Shown: piece by piece, positions 46,718-57,989 of the stretch
Layout of the letters: every line of letters begins with the position of its first letter
Position numbering within the stretch: the stretch's first letter is position 1
NCBI GenBank assembly: GCA_028023455.1
Contig: JAQFVV010012446.1
Span: 2,604,001-2,668,000, forward strand
DNA length: 64,000 bases
Reading direction: 5' to 3'
Origin: Epiperipatus broadwayi
Taxonomy: Eukaryota; Onychophora; Udeonychophora; Euonychophora; Peripatidae
Made by a program: the position numbers and the translations under genes
The notes under the pieces: generated by a model
The model's input: only the letters and a program-made list of their open reading frames with translations
Databases searched by the model: none
Told to the model about the DNA's origin: nothing

Positions 46718-47555
46718 TACTTACTACTCAAAAGTGAAGTAGAAAACTAGTATTTTATTAAATTTTAATGTAAATTTACATTACTATATGTGATATTTGA
46801 TTAGTAAAATATATCAGGACTTAGTTATTTGTTGGTTTGAGTTTGGTTTCATTCAATTACAAATTAAATAGATATCTTACGTACATATCACTGTGTAGGC
46901 CAATGAAATATGATTTCACTGCTTATTGTAGTTTATTCTGGAATAATGAATAGATTTGGTGATAAGTGAGGTGATGATCTTGTTTGTTTTCTTTTGTTTT
47001 AAATTCTATCTGAACAAATTAGGTTTGGATAGAGATTGTTATCAATGTTTTACTTTAGTGTAGTAGACAATTTAAATAATTAGGTATTGTAAATATTGAT
47101 ATTGCATAGTGTAACTAATGACTGAGCTAGATAATTTTTTACAGGTTATAACAGAGTTGCTATTTATTGGTACATGTTTTGCTCTGTTATAGACAATTTA
47201 AGCCATAAGGGTATTTCTTCATTCTCTTTTAATTTTGTGTCAGCAATATCTATAGGGCAATTTATTTTGTTTCATGACATGCTGACCAAACCAACATAGA
47301 GGGAAAATGGGGTAGAAAATCAATTATTATCCCATCACAAAATGGCTCCCAACTCTATGGGGATATTAATTAAGAGGGTAGCATCATTATTAGATCCATT
47401 ACAAAATGGCATTCAATGTTTTGGCTAGCTTTATATTATTAAATAGTGTCTCAATTCCTGAGGCATACTAAGTTTTTCTATTCTCATCCCATATTCTAAT
47501 TTTTATTCTGTTACAATACATAAGTAGTCTTTTTGTGTTATACCATGTATAATTT
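46718..47555. other. A+T-rich non-coding stretch
   Basis: Nothing was recognised. Confidence 0.4.
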
Positions 47556-47756
47556 TGTTTATTAAATTTCCGGCATTTCGACAAAATATTATTCATCACA
47601 GTCAAGATTAAGATCTTTATGAAGAATTGCTAGATCTTAAGTAATAATAAGATGGAGAATTATTACTTAAGATCTAATGTTCTTCATTAAGACTTTAACC
47701 TTCACAATGACAAATGATATTTCACTAAAATATAGGGAATTTAATAAACAAAATAA
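47556..47756. mobile_element. Foldback element (about 200 bp)
   Basis: Imperfect inverted arms meet near 47658 (AGATCTTAAGTAATAAT and complement), with outer ends TTTATTAAATT and complement. Non-coding. Confidence 0.65.
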
Positions 47757-47762
47757 TACATC

Positions 47763-47841
47763 GCAGCTGCCTTGTAAGCGCAGCTGCCTTGCAAGCAAGT
47801 AGTTGGTTGCAGACGGTTGTGGGTTCGCATTCTGGCCAATG
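47763..47841 (+). tRNA. tRNA-like fragment, degraded
   Basis: Repeated GCAGCTGCCTTG(T/C)AAGC, then a B-box-like GGGTTCGCATTC and CCAATGCTATGACATATG, the same 3' flank as at 11166 and 49217. The 5' acceptor strand is missing. A SINE head remnant, not a tRNA gene. Confidence 0.5.
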
Positions 47842-47911
47842 CTATGACATATGAAAAAATTAATAATAATATATGGATTAACACAACAAAGACTTTATTT
47901 ACAACATATAA

Positions 47912-48085
47912 ATATAATAATAAATCGTGCTTTCACACTTCCAATGTAAAGCTATAACAACAAATTGAAAACTGGCTATGAATATGAGAAGTACATCTTC
48001 TTGAAAGCGCTTAGCCATTTAATTTAGTTTTCAATTTGTTGTTATAGCTTTACGTTGGAAGTGTGAAAGCACGATTTATTATTAT
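47912..48085. mobile_element. Family F foldback (about 174 bp)
   Basis: Arms of about 60 bp (ATAATAATAAATCGTGCTTT ... TAACAACAAATTGAAAAC) are nearly perfect inverted copies, with the structured module forming the whole centre. Confidence 0.8.
47974..48016 (+). ncRNA. Putative structured RNA module (D/E/F type)
   Basis: GGCTATGAATATG, hairpin AGAAG/CTTCT with loop TACAT, TGAAAGCGCTTAGCC. Ends GGCT/AGCC pair. Present once, exactly between the inverted arms. Confidence 0.45.
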
Positions 48086-48564
48086 ATTGGACACACGTAA
48101 AGTATAAATATACAGGTTATTACTTAACATATAAATATGAAAATATTAAATATAACATATATACAAACATATTGTAATGATAATAAGGTGTACAAGAGAG
48201 AATTCCTGTTAATAATGCCAATTTATCAAGCAGTATAATGTGATTGGATATAAACATACTAGTATTCTATTTCTACGTTATTCTGGATTCCTAATTTTTT
48301 AAATTTATGTTAGGGTATTGATGATGATGATAATATTCCCTGGAATACTTTAAATTAATGATGGCCAACCTATGGCCTATCCATTAAATTTGGCACAGTG
48401 AAGTCCTGATTTTAAACAAAAAAAAAAGAAATTGATGATTAATGATAAACGTATTTAGGTTTATCAAAAATGTATGAAGTCAAGGTTGTGAGTGGAGCAT
48501 GTTTCACGGTTGTAAATAAAGATGTGACAGTTCGCCATAGATAAATACTCTTCATGCAATAAAG

Positions 48565-48690
48565 ATGTATATGAGAGCTGGTGACCTGGGCCAACTGATG
48601 AGTGCTAATTCAGCATGAAATACATCTTGGGAGTCATTTGTCTTTTATTATATCTTTATTTATATGAAAAATAAAAAAGAAAGAAGGAAG
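48565..48690 (+). mobile_element. Family B variant with intact hammerhead
   Basis: Same sub-type as 21150-21275 (GTCATTTGTCTTTTATTATA after the ribozyme). Confidence 0.7.
48591..48630 (+). ncRNA. Hammerhead ribozyme, type I (family B)
   Basis: CCAA, CTGATGA, GTGC/GCAT with loop TAATTCA, GAAA, TACATC (AT/AT around AC; triplet ATC), TTGG. Predicted cleavage is between 48626 and 48627. Core intact. Confidence 0.82.
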
Positions 48691-49408
48691 TATGGAGATT
48701 ATTAAAATAGAATAAAAAGAATGATACTATAATCAAAAAATATTTTTTTATTAATAATTATAAATTCAAATATAGTAAGGCAAACTAAAAAAGATAAAAA
48801 AAAGTTTAATGTTTAATGTATAAAGAGACATTTCATACTTGTCTAATTTTAAGAATTCATGCAGAATAAGTTCATAATTGTTTAACTTTTATTTTGTAAT
48901 TGTTTGTCCTTTTTAAACCTTTCACTTTTATTCCTTGCAACAATTATTTATATCAATGAAATAGACACAAAACAAAATGAAGTCGTATCCGATGATGTAA
49001 ATTCAAAAAATATTATGCTTAAATAGGGCCAGTGCAAGAATACCTGATATCCCAAGGCAAAAAAAAAAATTAGGTGCACTTTATATTGCTTAAACATTAT
49101 TATGAAAATTAAAAAAAAAAATTTAAGACTGCTATATATATATGGTTAATTTTATTATTTGTATAGAAAAAAAATACTACATCTTAAATATAAAACATCA
49201 AAAATTTATTCGTCAAGCGTTGGTGGCCTAGCGGTTAGCGTAGCAGCGGCCCGGATTCGCTTCCCAATCAACGCTTTGACATATTAATATATATATTGGT
49301 ATTTTATTCTATTTTTAACTTTCACAAATGATAAACTTTATAAAATCTTGATATTTTAATTGTTTTTTTAACTCTATGTCTGAGAATAAGTAAAACAAAT
49401 TAAAATAC
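48691..49408. other. A+T-rich stretch containing a tRNA-like remnant
   Basis: Apart from the tRNA-like sequence at 49217-49275, nothing was recognised. Confidence 0.4.
49217..49275 (+). tRNA. tRNA-Gly-like remnant lacking the anticodon arm
   Basis: GCGTTGGTGGCCTAGCGGTT, then GGCCCGGATTCGCTTCCC and AATCAACGC: acceptor, D-arm and T-arm of a Gly-type tRNA with the anticodon region shortened. Flanks GTCAA and TTTGAC extend the acceptor stem as at 11166. Cannot be a functional tRNA. Confidence 0.65.
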
Positions 49409-49551
49409 TAAATATACAGGATGTCCCAAAAGACTTTAGGACAAGAAAAAGTAACAAACTCTTGTAATGAATATTTTGTAAATAAAGATACATTTAGCTA
49501 CAATTTCTCAATATTCTTATATACGGTGATTTTTGGGGTACCCTATATTTA
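49409..49551. mobile_element. mariner-like MITE (143 bp)
   Basis: Left end TATACAGGATGTCCCAAAAG and right end TTTTGGGGTACCCTATATTTA are imperfect inverted repeats starting at TA, as in Tc1/mariner elements. No transposase. Confidence 0.6.
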
Positions 49552-49955
49552 TTTATAATACTTAAATAATATTTAAATTAAATAGTATTTTGCTAAAATT
49601 AAAAACTCAAAAATATTGAACAATCTATCTTTTCTTTGTGTAGTGTACAGAATCATAACTTAGCATGACTAGGGTTTGCTTAATGACAAATTAACCTCAT
49701 GCTTAACTCCAAACACCAAAAGTCTGGTGAAAACAAAATAGATTCAAACGTCAATAATATACTATAGACAAAAATCTATAGTACTTATGAAAAAAAATAT
49801 TAAGTATTAATTATCCATAGCATACACCATTTTACACAAAAAACGATTCTTCTTCAATGTATAATATTTATTTCCAAAATTGTTAGCAATTTTTAATATA
49901 GAAAACAATATATATATATTTATTTTTAATCTATCTACATATATTTCTTTTACAC

Positions 49956-50306
49956 ACAGCCAAAACTCTCTATACAGTAGCGCCACTCAGTGCAAGCCAG
50001 AGTGATCAATGAATGCAAAAAGGTTTGGACATAAAATCCCTATCTAGTGCCTATTCATCCAATATCCCCAGACTAGTTTCTAGCTGTGGCTTTCATCAGT
50101 GAGGAGCCTTGGATCTGAGAGCACTGCAGCTACATCTAATGCAACCTTCCAGCAGCCACCGTTTACTTTTTCAGCTTTGAGTCCAAAATGAAATTATAAT
50201 AATGTTTTCAGGTTAAGCTCATTAGTTTGTATCGTCATCCACACTTTTTGGTCTTTGGTTCCTTAATAACCACAGTCACCGTGTAATCATGTGATGTTTG
50301 ATGGTT
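49956..50306 (-). mobile_element. Family A element with intact hammerhead
   Basis: Runs from GCCAAAACTCTC to TCATGTGATGTTTGATGG. Flanks ATATTTCTTTT (49941) and ATACTTCTTTT (50307) look like a decayed duplication of about 15 bp. Carries the ribozyme at 50065-50105. Confidence 0.75.
50065..50105 (-). ncRNA. Hammerhead ribozyme, type I (family A), best copy
   Basis: Minus strand: TCCTCA, CTGATGA, stem II AAGC/GCTA with loop CACA (three pairs), GAAA, CTAGTC, TGGGGA. Stem I pairs over six bases (one G-U). Cleavage is expected after GTC. It is the only family A copy here with core, triplet and stem I all intact. Confidence 0.8.
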
Positions 50307-51168
50307 ATACTTCTTTTCCCACAAATTTTTTTCATTTTCAGATGAAGTACAAAATCTGTTTATAAAAAAAGTTTTTTAAATTATATTTTAATGTATATAT
50401 AACATACTGTGAATATTTATTTATTTATATCAATCTTAATCAATATATGTAAATAATATTTTATTGCTACAAACGCAGACGGTATTGAAATAAACTGAGA
50501 GAGTGCAAACCTCTCAAGCGTTTAGCCAATCAGATCGCAATACTGGGACAGAGAATTTAATAAGAAAATACAACAACACTTCCATTTATTACTAAATAAA
50601 ATGCCTGTATAATTGGGTGCAATGATAGCGTATATACTTTGAAGCGTAAGGTCCTTGAATTAATTCCAGTTCTCACATTTCCAACAGTAGAACTTTTTAA
50701 GAACTCCGATCAATAAAGTTGTTTCATCATCATCATCATCATCATAAATAAAATAAAGAAATCATAACAAAAGCACAGAGATTTGTCAAAAGCACAGCCA
50801 TATATTAATGGAGCAGAATTTTTTTTTAAAAAAGGCAAAAAAAAAAAATCATAATAAATTATTAAATTACTTACAGTGGAACCGACATATTTCTTTCAAG
50901 ATCTCCCTCCCCCAGTGGATAGTGTGAATAGTGGACAATAGTTCATGCTTTGTTGCTTACAATTCTGTATTCTTTTTATATTAAAGTTTTCCTTAATGAA
51001 TTATTTATTTTCTATTTATCAGATGAGTGAATTAACAGGGAAAAAATTAAATTCAGTCTAATACTATATACAAAAGCAACTATTTAGAATCTAAAAATTA
51101 TTAGAAACAATTTTTGTTTGTTTCAGTTTAATTTAGCCGGGATCTCCCAACTTTATCAGAAATTTAAA
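50307..51168. other. A+T-rich stretch with an ATC microsatellite
   Basis: (ATC)n at about 50724-50744. Nothing else was recognised. Confidence 0.4.
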
Positions 51169-51182
51169 TATAAAGCAATATA

Positions 51183-51387
51183 TCACATGATCACCATCTC
51201 ATGCTAGCACATAACTGTGAGTAAACAGGCAAAAACTCTCCATATAGTAGTGTCACAAGCCAGAAACTAGTCTGGTGATATTGGATGAGTAGGCACTAGA
51301 TAGGGATTTTATGCACAAGCCTTCTGGCATCCATTGATTACTCTGGTTAGCACAAGGTGGCACTACTATATGGAGAGTTTTCCTATT
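51183..51387 (+). mobile_element. Family A element (205 bp) with 14-bp direct repeats
   Basis: Flanked by perfect TATAAAGCAATATA at 51169-51182 and 51388-51401. Begins TCACATGATCACC and ends GGAGAGTTTTCC. The 5' half of the ribozyme is deleted (only GAAACTAGTC remains). Confidence 0.82.
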
Positions 51388-51401
51388 TATAAAGCAATAT
51401 A

Positions 51402-52470
51402 AATAGTGAAAAAAATTTAATACTGCATATCAAGAATAAAAAACTGTTTAAAACTATTTAATTATATATACTGTAACAATAAGAAAGGGCTTGGTTGAGT
51501 CAAAATTGTAACAGTAAATAATGGTATGAGTTCCTCTCACTAATGTGCCAAGGATTTTGGGTGGCCAAATTTTAACAGTAAGTGGGATTTAGCTTCGTTT
51601 AATCATGACTTTAAATCTGAACACCATTATAAATTAATGAGATTTGATAATTAGTTAAAATGTAGAAACATTTTATTGAATCCGTAAAGTCCATTCACCT
51701 TTGAACGCATATTTTGATTGATTAAATAAATCATTATAAATTAACTATAAATTATTAATAATAATGATCTTATAAATTAGATAGCTTTTGTCCAATAAGA
51801 AAATTATGTGTAACCAAACTAACTAATTCACCTTAATAAATACATATACAAATGTGGGTGGGTGGTATAAGAATATATTATTTAAAGGTTAAATCAAATA
51901 CCTGTTCTTCATTTTCTAAGTTTTGATGGAAAACACTAAGGAAAAGAAATTAAAACATCCGAAGCAAAAAAAAAAATTTCTTAATAATAATGTGTTTTGA
52001 CCTTTCTCTTTATATTGTTTTTAAAATTTTGAAAAATTTTAAAAGTCTATATTTTATCTTCCAACTTGTTTCTTTGAGGATTCTGTTGTGAAGACGGGAT
52101 ATCAAGTAGGCTGAGCAGAATTTGCTTATCTAACATGCAATTTTAAAAGTTTGTTATCTATTAATTAAATGTCCACTTCTTTAAAATAACTAGAACAGGC
52201 GAGGCTAATCAACAGCTCTGGGAAATATTTTAACCAATCATGTTATTGATATTTCTTTCCAGAGATTTGGATAAGTTGTTTTCTTATGTTTTTTCTCCAC
52301 TAAACATATATTTGGGATATGACTTTCTGACTGATGGACTGGTAAGTAATAAGCAAAAGGTATAATAAAACCTCAATCAACTTGACCTTTTTAGGCAGAC
52401 ATATTTGTCATTTGCAGATACACTATAATGATTTTCATTCTTAATGATTTAGCAATATTAATGAAACTAC
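51402..52470. other. A+T-rich non-coding stretch
   Basis: Nothing was recognised. Confidence 0.4.
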
Positions 52471-52627
52471 TAAAACAGTCAAAATAAGAGTCATAGATCA
52501 CATGACCCTATTTTTTTAAGCTTGTAAGTTATAAACAATGAGGATTGCCAATTCCTCAACAAGCTTTTGATAAATGCTCAGCCAGAGAAAGCATTTAAAA
52601 TATCTCTGTCAGGAACCCCTCCCCAAA

Positions 52628-52670
52628 CCCCTGACCATGGTTTCATGCTTTGGCACTCCTCAGAGAGGGG
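52628..52670 (-). ncRNA. Hammerhead ribozyme, type I (family C, left arm)
   Basis: Minus strand: CCCCTCT, CTGAGGA, stem II GTGC/GCAT with loop CAAA, GAAA, CCATGGTC (stem III ACC/GGT around AT; triplet GTC), AGGGG. Stem I pairs over five bases. Core intact. Confidence 0.85.
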
Positions 52671-52705
52671 TCAGGGTAGATCTAGAGTCTGAACCTACCC
52701 TGACA

Positions 52706-52746
52706 CCTCTCTGAGGAGTGCCAAAGCATGAAACCATGGTCAGGAG
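52706..52746 (+). ncRNA. Hammerhead ribozyme, type I (family C, right arm)
   Basis: Inverted partner of 52628-52670: CTCT, CTGAGGA, GTGC/GCAT, GAAA, CCATGGTC, AGGAG. Predicted cleavage is between 52741 and 52742. Stem I has one A-C mismatch. Confidence 0.83.
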
Positions 52747-52851
52747 TTTGGGGAGGGGTTCCTGACAGAGATATTTTAAATGCTTTCTCTGGCTAAGCAT
52801 TTATCAAAAGCTTGTTGAGGAATTGGCAATCCTCATTGTTTAGTAAAACAG

Positions 52852-54461
52852 ATTTCGCTGATTGAGCAGAAGAATAAGTAAGTAAAAATAAAGTAATACT
52901 ACTACTACTAATAATGTCCTTTTCTCTATTCCCAATTATTTTGTCAGCATCTGCATACTGAAACAGTAAGATTCGTATTCGAATCTTAAGTTTCACCTTT
53001 TTCTGACGTCTCTCACTGACCGGTCTATCCCGCCCAAATTTAAACTTTTTGATATCGAATTGTGTGTGTAACAATATTAAAAAGGTATAAATATATGTAG
53101 AATTCAGCATAAACACACACACATTTCGATCTCAAATTAAACGCAATAAATAGGGATAAAATAATATAATTTAGATTTCTTTGAGTTATATAATTTTGTA
53201 TAATTTTAATCATATATTTTGGATTATAAAGTTCGTATTTATTGCTTTGTTTAAATTTCATTTAATAATAATTCTAAAAATATCTGATGTAATATTTAAT
53301 TAAAAGTTAAAATAATCTTATGTTCCCTTTTTGTTTTTGAAAATTAAAAGCATCGGTCAATGATAGATAATAGATTAATTAAAGAAAAATTCCCCAAAAT
53401 ATAATTAGTAAATGTAAAAAGTAAACAATAGAACGGCAGCTTTCTTTAATTAAAAAAAACCAACAAAATGCATTGATTATCCTCAGGGCAGATTAAGTAG
53501 AACCTAAAAATATCTTCACAAAAATGTGAAAGATCAAGATAAAAAAAAAGGCCATCTTAGACTTGCTGGAGACATTCACTTAAACTTTAGCTTTGCTCTC
53601 GATCACTGAGAGTCTCCAAAAATATAAAAATAATTTGTTCCTGCCAAGGTATGACCGAGTAAAGCACCTAGATTATTCTCCATCGGGAGATGGCCTATCG
53701 GATGCTGAACTTTCCATTGCCCGTCATAAATTCACCATGAAGATCTGCTGCCTGAAATAAATGAAAAAGCTGCTGCTGTTGTGAAATTAAATGAAATATC
53801 TAAATACAAGAAAGACTTGCCACTCGTGAACTTTTTGCTGCTAAACCAATGGAATCAGAAAACTTCTTATAAAACAGGTACCTGTCTGTGTTCAAACTCT
53901 AGAGTACTCTAATAATATGCTATAGCTATTCTTCATATTACTTATCTAAATTTATAAAATGTAAAACTATCATTTGTATAACTAAAATTGAATAATTAAT
54001 TTAATATGTAAATTTCTCTAATAATCTAGCTTACCTCACTCTATCTGGGGTGCGTATTTCTATAATCTACATTTCTATCTATAGTTATTATTTAATTATT
54101 GCATGCTCATAAATATTTCAATTTTCAAAGTTTAAATCTATAATCGCTTAAAACAATGAATGCGTGTCAAATTTTCATTAATATTTACTTTCTTTAATAA
54201 CTTAACTTTCATATAAATCGACACGCATTCAATGCTTCATTTATTGTAATGCAGGGGTCTACAACTTCGCAAATGGCTGACGTATTAGTTATAATAATTC
54301 CCAATTTATATATATGTTTTGTATTTACTAAATCATCATGAATAAATTCTAGAAAATCCCATTTCTTTGAGAGTCGCCAGAGTTCTTGAGTAAATGTTGG
54401 TAATGTAGGGCCAAGTCAGAAATCTACTTAAATCTCATCATAACCGTTTATACAGTATACA
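52852..54461. other. A+T-rich stretch with a coding-like relic
   Basis: 53640-53880 is G+C-richer, and its frames read RYDRVKHLDYSPSGDG and LLPEINEKAAAVVKLNEISK across frameshifts: an old coding relic of unknown origin. The rest is featureless. Confidence 0.35.
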
Positions 54462-55537
54462 TGTGTTACGTTTTAGAGACGCGATGACCCATTCCGCTGT
54501 GAAATTTCCGGATTCTTCAGGGTTGAAATTAACCCCAGTCGTCCTACACAAGCGGGCATAATGGGTGCTCCCGTAGGACTTGACAATGTCATGCAGCCAG
54601 CCGGCAAAACTGCGACACGGACCGCTTGTCCCTGGTTATGGTTATGTGACACCTTACTTCGTCGGGCCGATGGCAGAGACCAGCCCGACAGTTTTATAAA
54701 CTCATTCGCGGCATTGCAGTTTCAATATACTGCCATTCCATATCGCCTTTCTAAAGCGTACCACATGTTCCTTTGCTCAATTCTATTATTCTATATATCA
54801 CTCCGCCTCTGCATTATCTGCATAAATCACTCTCAAATAAATGTTTGCCCTTAGTTATAAATAAATATTTTAATTAAATAAATATATGTCTGCCATTACT
54901 CTTATAACCCATACTTTAGACTCTTGCATTGCAAAGGTATAAATCCCTCCAGGCATGCATTAGAAATACTTACTCGAGAATTTTAGGTAGCTAGATTACG
55001 CCTTCAAATAAATGTATTCCTTTTGTAAACATTTCAGTATCGGAAATACCGCTACTGAAATCCTCAATATAAAATAATGTCTAAATAAATAAATGTATTC
55101 TTTAAAATATAATCATGTCGCAAATTCCGCTACAGAAGCTTTGAATCCCTAAATATTATTAATAAATGTTTTATTAAAATGTATTAATAAATAATTTTAA
55201 ACTATACGTCTGCAATTACGTTTCATTTATTCGATACCCATTCTATCTAATATTTCCTCGATTATGTAAATATGAATGTTTAATTAATATTAGTTTGATT
55301 ATTGGCTAATTCGAGAATAAAATCATGAATCTCTTGCATCTCCCTGACCACCGTGCCTAAGGAAATATTTACTAATGTCGCATCAGATGCGTTGTTTCGT
55401 GGATTGTATTGTGGAACCGATAAACTATGTTCGAACTCAGTACCATGGGTGGCTTCGCTACTCGATGGTGCTGCTGTTCTGTATGGTGGTCGAATTCTGC
55501 ACTATGTTTACGAGTCACACATTTTCTGACCGTTACA
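54462..55537. mobile_element. Possible solo LTR (about 1.08 kb)
   Basis: Starts TGTGTTACG and ends CGTTACA, a TG...CA boundary. Flanks ATACA and ATACT agree at 4 of 5 bases. The first 300 bases are the most G+C-rich patch of the window (GCAGCCAGCCGGCAAAACTG), and TTTTATAAACTC near 54692 could be a TATA box. No second copy and no gag or pol nearby. Open frames at 54561-54854 and 55375-55632 are probably incidental. Confidence 0.4.
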
Positions 55538-57526
55538 ATACTATTTTTAGAATATCTGGATTCTCATGTCATGTACTGTCCAACTTTTATTGTTCTCCAT
55601 ATAGATTTCCACACACACTAAATAAGTTTTAAAATCTTCTCGCATCTAAATACAGCATTAAATATTTATATATTAAAAAATAATTTCAAAATAAATAATC
55701 TTAAATAAAATTTATGTACATAAAAAACTAATAAGGTATTCCTCCATCTTATTTATAAATTATCCACACATGCATATTAAAGTCTTTAATAGTAGTAATT
55801 CGATTAATAAATTAGTAATTTCTTTATTGCTATATTACTTTGCATTCCAACTATAAAATGTAAAGAAAATATTAATCTTAAACAAATAATAGTATGACAA
55901 TTAAAACATTTAATTGACACACAAAACAAATATATATATATATAATTTCAAACAGAAATAAAATTGCGATAGTAGATTTCTTTAAAAAGATATATACATA
56001 TTTTTACAATCATAAATAGGTAATATTTCTCCATTTATAATTTCAAAAATGTATTCATATAACTGTAAATATTAAAGAAGGTAGTTATTATAAATATATA
56101 TTATTTATTTAGTTTTAAAATAAATAATAAATTTCCTTCCTTTTTTAAATTTTATTTCTAAACTATATACTTTAATGGTTAAACTGGGTTTCAATCCTTA
56201 CAATATATACAGGCGATCCTTGACTTTTGCACCTCATCGGTTTTTGAAATGTGTATGAAAGTTGAAATGTGCAAAAATAGAGCAATGTAAAAAAAAAAAC
56301 ATCAAAAAGGATTTTCAAACTACATGTATATATATATATAGTGTACTGTGTGGTTTGTTTTTGACGTATCTTTTAAATAGATAGATTAATATTAATCATG
56401 CCGTAAAGGGCTAAGTACTCACTTTGACCGATCGGTAACTAATCAGGGATTTCATGAATATATTTAACATTAAATACTAGTATGTCCAAATCATATCCTC
56501 TAGTAATTATCACTCTGACATTTTACCAATAAAGACATGATTATATTTCCTGGCTAATCAAGTTCTCTTGGACTAATAGAAGTTTACTGTTATTAGCTAT
56601 ATATCTAATACAAAATAAAGATAATTTACTGACATTATGCATAAACGTTATGAATAAATAGTAAGTATAACATTTTCAGTTATTATCAGAGCTCTTAAAA
56701 TCAAAGTCTTTATTCTTTTAATAATGTTCTACTAAGAATTGCGTAAATGCATTAATAAGTAAAGAATTACTAAGTTTTTATTCTCTTACTGAAATAGTTC
56801 TTTAGTTTCTGGCATCAGAATATGGTTTTAAAATATTTGCCATGATCATGGATTGGTCTGGTGTTACTACAGATGCATATGTATGTACAGATCTTTGGCA
56901 TTACATACATGCGGTGGCGAACATTAGAATAGTACTATAACATTATCAGCAAGTATAATTAGCTAACGTGTAGGGAAGCTAACCCACACTTTCTCTTTCA
57001 CTTCATCCAAGGTGAAAGTTTCTCCTTAGTTACACATATTGCTTATGTTTTTTACAATTTGTGCTTCTCAAAATATTCTAGCATTTGATGATATTAATTG
57101 TAATTATCATAAGATTAATCATAATAATCTGTTCTCCAGAGTTTCTCTTTTTATATCCTCCTCCACTCCACCTTAATTCTTTTCCTAAGAATTTCATTTT
57201 CACATTTATTTATTTTTTTACTAATTCTCTTAAAACTATTTTCAAAGTTTATATAACATTTCCCATTCCAACTTTAGTACTCCATAATGTTTCATAACTG
57301 AATGAATGGCATACTTCACAAAAAAAAAAAGAAAATATAAATAAAAAGTAAAATTATATTTGTGTATTCTTCAAATTCTTTCACTTCTTATATGATTAAA
57401 GTATACATTCCTCTAAAATAATGGTATTGTATATAGTTACTCAATCGCCATCTTTAATTAGAGCAAAAACATTCGCATTCTTTGTATAATTAAAGGCAAT
57501 CAGATCGAATATCTATTTTAACTTAG
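55538..57526. other. A+T-rich non-coding stretch
   Basis: Nothing firm was recognised. 57085-57300 is T/C-rich on the plus strand and may be a very old LINE piece. Confidence 0.35.
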
Positions 57527-57540
57527 ATAAATACATTTTA

Positions 57541-57624
57541 AACCAGCAAGCATCACATGATCACATTGATTACTCTGTTTAGCACAGGTGGCACTACTAT
57601 ATAGAGTTTTGCTTTGCTTTGTTT
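57541..57624 (+). mobile_element. Family A deletion derivative (84 bp) with 14-bp direct repeats
   Basis: Starts AACCAGCAAGCATCACATGA and ends AGAGTTTTGC...TTGTTT. The centre with the ribozyme is deleted. Flanked by perfect ATAAATACATTTTA at 57527-57540 and 57625-57638. Confidence 0.82.
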
Positions 57625-57638
57625 ATAAATACATTTTA

Positions 57639-57989
57639 CATATATAATTCCGGGTGGTATCATACACATGTATATTTTATGATTTACTCAATATAATAAA
57701 TCTATTATATAATTACTCTTTTACTTATAATCTCCCTTTTTCCTTCAAACACCAATATATATATATATATTATATCTTAGAATGGTACAACATCTTTTTG
57801 ATAAAGAGAAAGAATCAAAATCGGTGATTTTTGTCTATTTTATTCTTAACTACAAAACAAAATATATAAGATTTTCTTCTTTCTCTTTTATATCTAATAT
57901 ATCCTGTGGGTCATATACTGACTTATAAGCAAGAACAATTTATATATATTTATTTGGACAATTTATTAAGAATATAAAACTGACTTCTC
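57639..57989. other. A+T-rich non-coding stretch
   Basis: Nothing was recognised. Confidence 0.4.

Larger units (their letters stand above)
52479..52843. mobile_element. Family C foldback, nearly perfect palindrome
   Basis: 52533-52841 is a 309-bp palindrome with about 145-bp arms differing at only a few positions, around a spacer of about 17 bases. TAAAACAG occurs at 52471-52478 and 52844-52851, a possible 8-bp duplication. Ribozymes in both arms are intact. The similarity of the arms points to a young or gene-converted copy. Confidence 0.85.

Noticed and set aside
54561-54854. 97-codon frame in a G+C-rich patch
   Set aside because: It lies in the probable solo LTR; the peptide has no domain and the frame becomes A+T-rich nonsense at its end.
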